DNA of 32,009 nucleotides from Coriobacteriales bacterium (GTDB lineage: Bacteria > Actinomycetota > Coriobacteriia > Coriobacteriales > UBA8131). The DNA is taken from assembly GCA_031264075.1 (NCBI GenBank), contig JAISEO010000090.1:1-32009 (forward strand). The letters run 5' to 3'. The position numbers and the translations under genes were made by a program. Positions 20,901 to 26,309 of the stretch are shown here, in pieces; position 1 is the stretch's first letter, and every line of letters begins with the position of its first letter. The notes beneath the pieces were generated by a model. It was not told the DNA's origin. It saw only the letters and a program-made list of their open reading frames with translations, and did no database searches.

Positions 20901-22246
20901 AAGTCAGCAGAAATGAACACATAGTAAGTCATGCCACCGTAGACAGTAGAATAGGTTCGATCAATGTCGTTAAACGTAGCGCCCTTGTCTGCGTTATAGG
21001 TGGCGGCGGTTATCTCCGATTTCGACAGAACCTGTCTGACAATAGCGTTGAAATGCGTGTATACATTCGCGCCGTAGTTGTACGATCCTCCCTGCGTAGT
21101 GATGGAGGACGCGCCGACGCTCGCAGACGCAGACGTCTTGTTCCAATAGTCCGTCACGCTCATATCCATGTAATCGGACTCCGCGTTGATGGCCGGGCCG
21201 ATGAGTACGGCCATGACATCCGGAACATCCTTATAGCTCGTTGTCAGGCTATTGTTTTTTGCCGCATGGTCTAACGACCACTCGTATATCTTGCCCGGTA
21301 CCGTGGCAACTTCCTGATAGATAGAGGATTCATTGACTGCAGAAAGCTCAGCCACCCGGCTATTGCTCCCATTGCCTATGTATGCATTGGCTGTGTTTGT
21401 TTCAAGAATCTTGGTGCCATAATGAGTCGTGTTCCAATAGCCTTGAGAAGGAGGATAGGTTGTCAGTGGGCTTTCGTTGCCATTCGTGTAAGAGAAGTCT
21501 CCATGTCGCACAGAGGTAAACAGCGTCCTCGCCACCACCTTCACCTCAGCCAAGCCACTGTCACGCTCACTCGTCTCGCCGGTGCCGCTTATGGTGCCAT
21601 CACCGTTGGAGTCAAAGTGATTGGTCACGGTGACCCAGTAGTAGTAATAGGTGGTCTCGTCCACCGCAGGGGTCGTAAAGTCGAGTACGGACTTGGTGCC
21701 GTCGGCAGCGAGGCTCGCGTCGTCCTCATTGCCAGTGCTGAAGGTCGAGGCGCCTTCGGTCTTGATGTTCGCGTTGTTTTTGTCCTGGGGTGCGTCGTAG
21801 GCCTGAGAGCGGTGCCACTCGTAGCTCAGGTAACCGCCATCCGGTGCGTCGGCGCGCACATAGAGGCGGGCTGCGGCCTCAGCGGAGTAGGTGGAGTCGG
21901 TCGGGCTCTGGGTGAACTGCGGCGAGGCGGCGGGTCTTCCGGTGCCGGTCTCGTCTGCCCCAAAGGCCGGCACGCCGCTTGACACCATGAGCGCGGCAAG
22001 CAGGAGGCAGAGCGCACGGCTCACCCTCAGGCGCAGGGTTGAATATCCGGGTTGTGTTGCAGTGCGTCTGGCAGACCCCCGGTGGCCGGCTCCTGCAAGA
22101 AAGGCTGCGAGCCCCCCCCCCCCCGTCATTTTCGGGGTTGTCTGCGCTGGGCGTGAGACAACGGCGTGCGTCGTGTGCGCAGTGTTCTCATACTCGGTAT
22201 CGTCTTGGTCGTGCGGGTCCTTCTTCACGTTCTTCGCGAAAATCAT
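8903..22246 (-). CDS. Giant multi-domain cell-surface protein (adhesin-like) with Ig-like, CBM_X2-like, MBG/YDG-like and InlB/Flg_new-like repeats and C-terminal TM anchor
   Basis: Uninterrupted ~13.3-kb ORF. Preferred start ATG at 22246 (MIFAKNVKK) with RBS AGAAGGGG ~6 nt upstream, rather than the ORF-track start at 22336. Signal peptide LRVSRALCLLLAALMVSSGVPAFGADE follows a ~75-aa leader. C-terminus is FLLVVVPLALLIAGAAIAAFVIFARKRQREGGSA. Confidence 0.92.
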   Translation of the reverse strand: MIFAKNVKKDPHDQDDTEYENTAHTTHAVVSRPAQTTPKMTGGGGLAAFLAGAGHRGSARRTATQPGYSTLRLRVSRALCLLLAALMVSSGVPAFGADETGTGRPAASPQFTQSPTDSTYSAEAAARLYVRADAPDGGYLSYEWHRSQAYDAPQDKNNANIKTEGASTFSTGNEDDASLAADGTKSVLDFTTPAVDETTYYYYWVTVTNHFDSNGDGTISGTGETSERDSGLAEVKVVARTLFTSVRHGDFSYTNGNESPLTTYPPSQGYWNTTHYGTKILETNTANAYIGNGSNSRVAELSAVNESSIYQEVATVPGKIYEWSLDHAAKNNSLTTSYKDVPDVMAVLIGPAINAESDYMDMSVTDYWNKTSASASVGASSITTQGGSYNYGANVYTHFNAIVRQVLSKSEITAATYNADKGATFNDIDRTYSTVYGGMTYYVFISADLRDSNFVHRTGSYTVPAGQGTTVFGFISVSSPAGGASGNILDNITFASGTELEPQQEATYTGENSISTTTKAGFAYALAEVRGSSVNELTGLAATYDADGAGSGFSPVAVSPTAGLGSGGWYSSYGEGTPFTDTGILSFHDLTPGKTYRIIGIPEGAINEGLRTNMSPGAVLDNGYYRDAKLVPASGGADAALPSYSMELYGEGARQVRLTLLNTNAAVQYALLAEDPASVTENPEDARPLTDAPALAGTASEGGTEWSPGTGGDLAFENLRPATSYYLVARPAGYTEIGYADAAFDEAGTLAALRITTPEAEATDISPEAVFRDGGGTTITLAAEAAQPGYTYAVTDPATGAIVQSASSTGDALSFTNLDSARAYQLMASPAKGAWLPGVRVYPYPDVLLDKDYSASAVGAGTGGTDPVPANTEYQAYSQWQGQRAWLVGGEGEWASFTGTGRLELDDASVVAGARIEALLGGTFSTMSLFDALDELGASGNTALTVAYRAPADTAYTGPAVRPERTVSVPARPAAPGEESYRIDYAAETLISSAALAWLQPFSEAWTALESGTSVSFAELGWREATPRTVRLRLAADPGALRFASREATPTVGERPAAPAGLGTEVISEGTAITITGLEDELDYEYKTNTDNTWRALAYISSGEATLPYGEGIADYDIRYAATAEAPASFSIMVSSPLYVESLNLGQLVYGETFAATPLTIHNITDKPVTLEINAVTLLPDDGGFFILNGPTEPQTVGAYGENTAWTIEPHPLYVPLHARSFQPIIQVNYTVGEGDDAKPYTATSNAYLTVEKADWDISALTGEVTDISADGFTIKLTGGFPPGPISAYFSFSEASGSWKDEKDETSYTFTGLNAQSTYRAFVRARSDDNHNQSAAVSIAQTVHTAFATPSPQALLRMDYAGETVSFVSGVSPANYTLTLNGTTVANNASLSAAAEAGPVSLTLTRLTDGTYPASATSAPLVIAGKDAAPTGITTRNAADDTASNGRIEYAGSFQYRVSRNGANVTDGWRTASGSVDVTAGRYEVRIPPGESFASKIQSVTVGSDKPTVTVHTKTALTGDPDEKALPSYIALPSGSGWIASTDLARPGEYDHAYNVSPLALPAAASVTSRSHVFKGWYDTAGYDNGSFTGSPVTQAQTPGNAAPTNGEVFYAKWIVRPTVSAVATNGHAATLSADDTTASKGLASAEPAVLAVHLAPGESTLALGDLTLAGQSTAGGTAAARLYTNAGFSTELSDTQTIAWGARPTRLYLRTTSAEDNTTAVYYALDVYATRMVSFTAAQAGGTGGSPNVKTTTDLSLSFDEEVADLSADSITLTNGTGSAVKGELSGSGQDYSLAVSGVQGGTVTVSVADWAGYQVDNGGFTPHSTSIEVYRDGVAPEATINYDPRGAMGFLGGSSEDGTIEDPFGQLFFKGTVSVAVQATDEGGDGMERVFYQRSVQALSLAELLGKPDSFWLAGAEADKATFVLATAEKTILYVKLRDWAGNTSYYRDGIIIYHDSAAVTENISYTKLSGVDQPATVALNGNTVAEVRNGEVLLVPGTHYNVAGDTGDTLIFKAAYLENLAAGNYTLTVSYKPQGEAYTPDNRGSAGADLNTPPATTEIALNVDKASPEVTLKATPASSATYGTDNVTLTASVANAGAAPTGTVTFYADAGTGSPFAAGSALALSDAGTASVTVTLGAGNYPAIHAEYTGDTNYTGGSGALGSYTVSPASQSGLVIQEESETVSGTTVTRARETRTLALTAAGGQGAGAYSWQSSAPGVATITPSGDNATVSFVSAGTTTLTLTKAADNNYNVAFTSLTLQVSEETTPPVPGNDGRLTTSAPTEDTSGETPTWSIELLCTQASDENTFTDRYDLLYYVYAHASVSDDMESPKDCVEHGGEPVNEGGSRYLGGETASFTIEGLAPNTSYWFNVVVEDEAGNRAAYKATHVMTPVSVAVVDAVQTGGQDGTLASTGILVTFDYPVRGFLRANLAFELDAAIFQTDYAHAVDPAPDGSSATWLIPIRPESATGTPLANGTELVGALTVQSWSAEEGTLTHSYRIAGDSASEDITFFRPVPEATPDAYIDYLNRTIAGLIPFAWYSVGNTSEGIGHTPRQASDSGSYPINDTWLGEDIDIIKMAGTATVDSAAKVLEIPTRPAQPTVNVHNPTSSTDPSVVTVTNATADTAYEYRVGTTGEDGEPTYGDWLPVPDNITTDASVELSGYLSGGRYTIRVAAVAEEEGVVGSFSSPATAFYVHDYSEVRFDAKLQGYELTDPDLAAQTVHVAGTVASVTWTGSNLGSAPSWFTLDGSGNTWTIQPQSGLAPGLHEAEITTSYSDGTPAEQQPVIFTVHPKAEFAPDGVAVSDEDGDGVSDTMTLSFAYPIVGGLSWDEVVVNSAVVKKPGVTDFANAGETAGNTYYVIDIAPASSAVKTGDNASVVVRLDLNGKLDTYQKQNADQVVDGQSHNYISAVYPITVPRAIESARVMPSLEDYASNIIQFTLERPTEATEGLPVPIAFHPLLADTAEKGGIQDNGDSSPYTGPVVLTDKDGLSIPGLDIVAIYLVDADSEPRTEGSLQVKYTWTWRVFFTLDENLFTKSVSNARLSIPSFDIDAVTVTGDIVRGQRLAAPTYILDGGTGFNYLMDMEGFQVLPALSAASSYVAPALSLKTSADLGSSGNAVSIREVYLDSPGDGAGLISLAAANYTISSGGPNQFRFSDDPTHPTYLTDQLVFTLNEDWTRTNGSYRLAVVFSNNTLAQATFEVTGITPTYALTLDRGPGGSARPTAQSPYGIPANTQTSKGVFAEEAPVALAAAAPEAGWKFHSWTQTVDTAIPLPLSASGTISMPAEPVTLTATYTDGVAPVTTVNPVSGSWIQAGETIALSVTDFDVRAGDADGGIVDKTYYRIDDDALSTEYTVPFTLDMRSEGLHTIRYWSVDEAGNVEQAQEATIGYDTTAPAASVTVCGEVYDSFDITEGFTRFYKGAAPTLALSATDTRSGVATIEYLIHAENPKGSPLFADAGEAADDPVQTWEPWTAGSPTPTLPDFGTYRVYVRVTDSAGNTTAIRSEGIVYYEDSTPASATATFIRFGQSGVDVAPALTLNGNTVASVVNTSDGNHPLVLGTDYAIASSTLTLKPASTYLSSLVAREEPYTLCVSYAPRGVSFEGATGTGNDTPAQTLIELAIEKAGTKVSLSVEPAQGASYSTPVKLTARIVTSPSPDSTPAPKGTVTFYGGGDGTTLLGEEKVEDDPFDRAVLQTTSLGAGTHMLRAVYSGDADYTTSEGTLSPYSIAKAEQDPLAISLTEGGTAASLLTKTYGDAPFKLYPLGGSGTGTWEWRSANSSVAEVSADGTVTILATGSTNLYLERAESPNYNARRGDDVRISLSVERRPVELTYTPREAAPDTRVYDGTDTAPLNGSYTVAGLVPGDGGSLGISVGSAVFVDAGEVLATEVGTAKPVSFSGFALSGTKAPHYLLTDDQPRLRPEDDTPTVVTADITQRELTVSGIRAESKVYDGNTEADFNAEDALLKGIHATDSVALDTAAASASFTDAHAEEAKPVTFQGFALTGAHAHNYSLAPPAQAFADISPAEPVWTEGIIVASALRFGESLSNSTPHGAPLGVDVEDGPLTGSFVWEEADPVSCVPGVSTGHATSTDGFGKPYDVSRDGVYYAWALFTPDDSLYGQDYSASRVLAKLAVTASREVTQALGTEELAATNTIRPRVELGAENYPEWDLKRFYTAQAAVELALDPAAPPLSEGAAEALLAELQAAGAALAHDHPLLSNSAEGGINQTGIGVTIRIKGEHETLTRVTFNDEDTTLGIPAADGSRSLSLRGSSIGTVRSGSVIVELSPAFVDSLDNGNFNVAAHFDDGYRAGSGNASFAVARTPVTGDAGPAPENIPAPVDTGTAAAADTAATTTESAAVEPDSQASASAASEQNAGPALRDSVANTPEAEDDTANTGQVQEDTTAFLLVVVPLALLIAGAAIAAFVIFARKRQREGGSA
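10155..10760 (-). repeat. Two tandem MBG/YDG-type domains near the C-terminus
   Basis: DTRVYDGTDTAPLNG...KPVSFSGFALSGTKAPHYLL and ESKVYDGNTEADFN...KPVTFQGFALTGAHAHNYSL are clear paired repeats. Confidence 0.75.
11045..12060 (-). repeat. Intragenic block copy B: '...DSAGNTT...EGIVYYEDS' + CBM_X2-like + Ig-like (Big_3-type)
   Basis: Protein-level similarity and same domain order as 15735-16745 (LNGNTVASVVN...LVLGTDYAIASSTLTL / KGTVTFYGGGDG). Confidence 0.65.
15735..16745 (-). repeat. Intragenic block copy A: '...DWAGNTSYYRDGIIIYHDS' + CBM_X2-like + Ig-like (Big_3-type)
   Basis: LNGNTVAEVRNGEVLLVPGTHYNV...LIFKAAYLENL and TGTVTFYADAG correspond to block B. Confidence 0.65.
22112..22124 (-). repeat. 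Homopolymeric tract of 13 C on + (13 G in coding sense), candidate phase-variation tract
   Basis: Read directly: ...ctgcgagccccccccccccgtcatt...; coding sense ATG AC(G)13 CTC = M T G G G G L. Confidence 0.93.
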
Positions 22247-22373
22247 GTCATAACCCCTTCTTATGCTCCCTGTCGTATGCCGCCTCTCCCGTTGTGCCCT
22301 GTGCTCGTGTGTACTGCCTGCGTGCGTCTTTCCCACGGCAAAACAGAATGCGTCCTGTTTGCATACACCAGCT

Positions 22374-22401
22374 ATATTACCTGATTTTGTGGATTTGTCC
22401 A
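22374..22401 (-). promoter_or_regulatory. Candidate promoter of the giant surface protein gene
   Basis: On minus: TGGACA (22401-22396), 16-bp spacer, TAATAT (22379-22374); ~120-nt 5' UTR to ATG at 22246. Confidence 0.45.
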
Positions 22402-22581
22402 GCCCCTGGGGGTATTTCTCACAGAATCTTCACATAGCGCCCGCCTCAGTTCAGGGCTCCTTTGACAGGCTGCCGTTTGCCAGCTGATTTGCGAAAAATC
22501 CTGAGTTTTGCTACCGTAGGGGGTCTTGGGTGCAACATACCTGTTTGTATCAGCACAATCGAGAAAAGGCCGAGGGACAAC

Positions 22582-24201
22582 TTGCCTGAGATTCCGGACG
22601 CTAGGAGTACCAGTAGCACGACGAAAAGAGTCTGGGAGGTCAGCCCCTTCGTGGTTTTTGGCCTCTGCGGATTTACGCTGTATCTTGCCTGGATGTTCAT
22701 AGTCTATATCTCGCCTTCGATGGCACCGGCGGTAATCACCGCCCCTCTGGAGGCCGAGGCCGCGGATCCCACCCCCTACCTCCTTTTCCGCTTTTTTGAA
22801 GTTGTGACGCTGTTCGTGGTGCTCCTCGTCGCCTGGCGTAGTTCCGATACGCTTTCCAGCATACAGGGAGTGCTGACAATGCTCGTGGGCAGCGTGGTGC
22901 TTGAAAGCCTTGCCTTTTTGGTTGTGGCCCTGCCCGACTCCCTCATGGGCATGATGGATCCAACGGTGCAGCTTATCCTGGCACTGAGCGCTTCGGTGCT
23001 GATGGGCCTTGGGCAGGGCTTCATGATCCTGCTCTGGAGCAGCTTCCTCTGTACGATAGGCGAGCATCGCATCGTCCTGTTTGTAACGCTGTGCGTAGGC
23101 TGTGCGGCCGGCCTGGTTCTGCTCCGATCGTTTCTCCAGCCCTCCCCTGCCGTGTGGGTCACCCTGCCGCTCGTGTGGCTGTCCATGGGCTGCTTTGCCT
23201 ATATCCGCTTTCGCCTGCCAGAGACGCCCAAACCGCTGCTCGTCAAGGGCAAGACCTCTGACAGACGCCAGCACATCTCCGCCAAATCCATCGTCTCGGT
23301 TGTCATCTACTGCAGTGCCATCGGCTTTGCCGCCAGTTTTATCGCGTGCTCGGGCAGTGGCCTTTTTGGCGTGGTGGCCGCGGCCGTGGCCGTTATCCTC
23401 GCCGCGATCATCACCGGCCTGGATTCCGCCCACTTCAGACTGATTACCGAGGATCACCTCGTCAAGCTCCACGCGCCGGCGGCAATCATCGGCTTTGCTC
23501 CCCTGTTCTTTAACGACCTCACCGCACAGATCCTCGGATGTGCCTTCCTGCTCTGCTTCTTCATGATAGTGTTCATCGTCAACCTCACGGCGCTCTCGGA
23601 GCATGTGCGGGTCTATCGCCTCAACTCCATCCGGGCATTTGGCTTTGGCAGGGCGGACAATGCCGCGGGTTTTCTGGTGGGCTCGAGTATCTTCTACCTC
23701 TGCTACTTCCCTCCCTATGAGTTGCTGTTTGGCACCATAGAGCAACGGATCTGGGAGACCCTGCTGCTGTTTGGCTTTCTTGCCGTCTTTGTGCTCGCTT
23801 CCTCGTTTGTCTTTGGAGACCACTACCCGGCGAGCAAGGGGAGCACCAAGACTGCCGTCAAGGCCAAGGCGGTGGAATCAAAGGGGAACATGCCCCGGGG
23901 CGATCTGTACACGCTCTCAACCTATATGCTTACGCAGCCCGAGGACCCGGATTCAAAGCGGAGCGGTGTGTGGACCCAGCGCGTCAAGGCGCTTTCGAGG
24001 GAATACGGGCTGTCGCCCAAGGAAACCGAGGTGCTCTTCCTGCTCGCAAAGGGACGCAACGCCGAGCATATACAGAACGAGCTCGTGGTCTCGCGGCATA
24101 CGGCCAAGGCCCATATCTATCATATCTATCAAAAGACCGGCGTCCACTCCCGGCAGGCGCTCATCGACATGCTCGAGAGCGTGGAGGTTGACTATGAGTG
24201 A
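22582..24201 (+). CDS. Membrane-spanning LuxR-type transcriptional regulator (multi-TM N-terminus, C-terminal HTH)
   Basis: Hydrophobic N-terminal half and C-terminal LSPKETEVLFLLAKGRNAEHIQNELVVSRHTAKAHIYHIYQKTGVHSRQALIDML. TTG at 22582 has upstream CGAGGGA RBS; the ORF is open from 22462, so the start is uncertain. Confidence 0.87.
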   Translation: MPEIPDARSTSSTTKRVWEVSPFVVFGLCGFTLYLAWMFIVYISPSMAPAVITAPLEAEAADPTPYLLFRFFEVVTLFVVLLVAWRSSDTLSSIQGVLTMLVGSVVLESLAFLVVALPDSLMGMMDPTVQLILALSASVLMGLGQGFMILLWSSFLCTIGEHRIVLFVTLCVGCAAGLVLLRSFLQPSPAVWVTLPLVWLSMGCFAYIRFRLPETPKPLLVKGKTSDRRQHISAKSIVSVVIYCSAIGFAASFIACSGSGLFGVVAAAVAVILAAIITGLDSAHFRLITEDHLVKLHAPAAIIGFAPLFFNDLTAQILGCAFLLCFFMIVFIVNLTALSEHVRVYRLNSIRAFGFGRADNAAGFLVGSSIFYLCYFPPYELLFGTIEQRIWETLLLFGFLAVFVLASSFVFGDHYPASKGSTKTAVKAKAVESKGNMPRGDLYTLSTYMLTQPEDPDSKRSGVWTQRVKALSREYGLSPKETEVLFLLAKGRNAEHIQNELVVSRHTAKAHIYHIYQKTGVHSRQALIDMLESVEVDYE

Positions 24202-25720
24202 CCGCGACTGGACGGCACACATAAAGAACCTGGAGGCGGAGCAGGAGCCCAAACGTGGCTGGCGTATCAACCCGTACTACTTCTTTGGCTTCATTGGCAT
24301 TGCGCTGTATGCCTCCTGGCTCTTTCTCAGTTATCTCAATCCGCAGCCGCTGTTTGGGTATCTGTTTACGCTGCCCTGGGAGGGTGCGGAGGGGCGGGGC
24401 GGCCTGACGGCCCAGCTTGCCATGATAGTCGTGGCAACGCTGGCGCTGGGCCTCGCCTGGTATTTCTCAGACTTCCTCTCCACCAATAACGGCAAAAGAC
24501 TCCTGCTTGTGCTTGCCGTCTGCCTCGGGCCGTGTTCGGGCCTGACTCCGCTTCTGGCAGACTGGGGGCTCGTGGAATACAGTCTCATCCCCTGGGCCCT
24601 TTCCGGCCTTGGCTACGCGGCCCTGCTCCTGCTCTGGAGCACGCTGCTCATCACCCTGGAACATAAGCAGCTCCTCCTCTTTCTGGCGGCGGCCCTGATA
24701 GTCGGCGCGGCCATCTACGTCTTTACCACCTCGTCTCTGCCCTATGCGTCGATGTTCTTCACCGCGGCCCTGCCCATAGGGAGCGTCGTGTGTTTTGTGC
24801 TCTCGCTCAATACCCGCAGGCAGATAATCGGCACGGAGCGCGCGGGCATCGTGGTGTCCGCTGCCGAGTCGGACGAGAAGGATCCCATCAATTGGAGGCT
24901 CATCGCCGATACGCTCACCTATACCCCCTGCCTGGGCATAGGTATCTACCTCATCATGCACGACTTTGAGTATCCCGCCAACATCGTCTGTGTGGGCCTG
25001 GCGACCATCGTCTCCTGCCTTATCCTCATCGTTGATACGCAGTGGCTCCACACACTCTCCTCCAAAATGCAGCTCAAGCTGTTCCTGCCGCTTTCGGCGA
25101 TCATCGTCTTTCCCCTGAGTTTTGTGGGCGGTATTGCGGAGATGATCTTCATCTTCCTGCTCTTCACGGTCTTCATGCTGAGCCTGGTTACCAACTATTC
25201 GGCCATTTCGCTGTGCGTACGCGTCTTTGAACTCTCGCCCATCCGGGTCTTTGCCTACGGGAGAGCCTTCAATCTGCTGGGCGTACTGGTGGGCTATGTC
25301 TTTGCCACCTTTGCCTTTGGCGAGGCGCTCGTGGCGGGCACGGGAATCGGAACCATACTGGCGTTTTGCGGATTGATGCTCGTATTCATCCTGGCCTCGA
25401 CCTTTGTGCTGGAAGACCACTACCCTGTCTCGAGCGAGGTGGCCGACGGCGAGATAAGCCTTGAGGAGGGTGCGATTCCCAAGCGGGACTCCTGGGACGA
25501 ACGCTGCGTACAGGTGGCCGAGGAGTACGGGCTTTCTCCGCGGCAATCCGAGATACTGGGCCTGCTGTCCAAGGGCCGCAACACGGTCTACATCAAGGAA
25601 AAGCTCGTTATCTCCCACTACACCGCCAAGGCCCATATCTACAACATCTATCAGAAGATGGGCATACACTCCCGCCAGGAACTCCTCAACCTCATAGAAC
25701 AGGTGGAGTTGGAGGGTTAG
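24194..25720 (+). CDS. Membrane-spanning LuxR-type transcriptional regulator, tandem paralogue
   Basis: MSDRDWTAHIKN...; multi-TM plus LSPRQSEILGLLSKGRNTVYIKEKLVISHYTAKAHIYNIYQKMGIHSRQELLNLI. ATG overlaps the upstream stop by 8 nt (ATGAGTGA). Confidence 0.9.
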   Translation: MSDRDWTAHIKNLEAEQEPKRGWRINPYYFFGFIGIALYASWLFLSYLNPQPLFGYLFTLPWEGAEGRGGLTAQLAMIVVATLALGLAWYFSDFLSTNNGKRLLLVLAVCLGPCSGLTPLLADWGLVEYSLIPWALSGLGYAALLLLWSTLLITLEHKQLLLFLAAALIVGAAIYVFTTSSLPYASMFFTAALPIGSVVCFVLSLNTRRQIIGTERAGIVVSAAESDEKDPINWRLIADTLTYTPCLGIGIYLIMHDFEYPANIVCVGLATIVSCLILIVDTQWLHTLSSKMQLKLFLPLSAIIVFPLSFVGGIAEMIFIFLLFTVFMLSLVTNYSAISLCVRVFELSPIRVFAYGRAFNLLGVLVGYVFATFAFGEALVAGTGIGTILAFCGLMLVFILASTFVLEDHYPVSSEVADGEISLEEGAIPKRDSWDERCVQVAEEYGLSPRQSEILGLLSKGRNTVYIKEKLVISHYTAKAHIYNIYQKMGIHSRQELLNLIEQVELEG

Positions 25721-25771
25721 CATGTCAATCCAGGTATTTTACGGATTGTAACAAATTGAAATGTGTTGTGC

Positions 25772-25840
25772 TATAATGACCTCATTAAGCTTGGGCCTGC
25801 CCAAGAGTATCCCCCCGCTTCGGCGGGGGTGAATTCTTTT
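25772..25840 (+). ncRNA. Candidate short transcript: extended -10 promoter, small hairpin, terminator-like hairpin
   Basis: TGCTATAAT (-10 at 25772-25777), perfect 7-bp stem CTTGGGC-CT-GCCCAAG (25790-25805), terminator-like stem (25812-25829). Confidence 0.3.
25812..25840 (+). terminator. Rho-independent-like terminator after the LuxR pair
   Basis: CCCCCGC-TTCG-GCGGGGG followed by TGAATTCTTTT; the T-tract is not immediately adjacent to the stem. Confidence 0.7.
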
Positions 25841-26237
25841 ATAGTCCCAGAACCTGCTTGAGCCTCTCCTGTATTTCTACAAAAACATTCTTGTCCACGT
25901 AGCCAATTTTCCTGCGCAGCCGCGAAGCATCCACAATGCGAGACTGCGTGAGCAAGGCAACGCTTGTCTTTCCTGAATGTCCGTCAAAAGGAAAGTAGTA
26001 ATAGCCTCTTCTTTGAGTTGCGGAAAGCGGAAGCACAGGGCAGCTCATGTTGCCATATTTCTGGATAATCAGGACCGGACGGGTATACTGTACGCCCTTT
26101 CCGTCGTTCTCATGGCCTACATTCTCACCAACATTGCAGACCCAGATCTCACCCTTTTTGAAAATCGAAGGCTTGAGGGCGTCGTTGTGAATCCTGGCCT
26201 TTGTCTTCATCCAGTTTTGGTAGTCTTTTTTATCCAT
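25839..26237 (-). CDS. PemK/MazF-like type II toxin family protein, no adjacent antitoxin seen
   Basis: KKGEIWVCNVGENVGHENDGKGVQYTRPVLIIQKYG...PVLPLSATQRR...SVALLTQSRIVDASRL. Start ATG at 26237 (MDKKDYQNW) has GGGAG RBS; the ORF track extends to 26306. Confidence 0.82.
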   Translation of the reverse strand: MDKKDYQNWMKTKARIHNDALKPSIFKKGEIWVCNVGENVGHENDGKGVQYTRPVLIIQKYGNMSCPVLPLSATQRRGYYYFPFDGHSGKTSVALLTQSRIVDASRLRRKIGYVDKNVFVEIQERLKQVLGL

Positions 26238-26309
26238 CAGGTATACTCCCAATCGCCTACAGCATTCGTCAACAGATCGCATAAGCAATATTGGCTCGGA
26301 ATGCATGTG

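Noticed and set aside
22247-22336. ORF-track N-terminal extension MGKTHAGSTHEHRAQRERR of the giant protein
   Set aside because: No RBS and lies in the likely 5' UTR containing a hairpin; ATG 22246 has a strong AGAAGGGG RBS.
22372-23823. 483-aa minus-strand ORF opposite the first LuxR gene
   Set aside because: Extremely charged (His/Arg/Gln/Glu-rich) antisense of a hydrophobic TM protein; the same applies to 24467-25723 opposite the second regulator.
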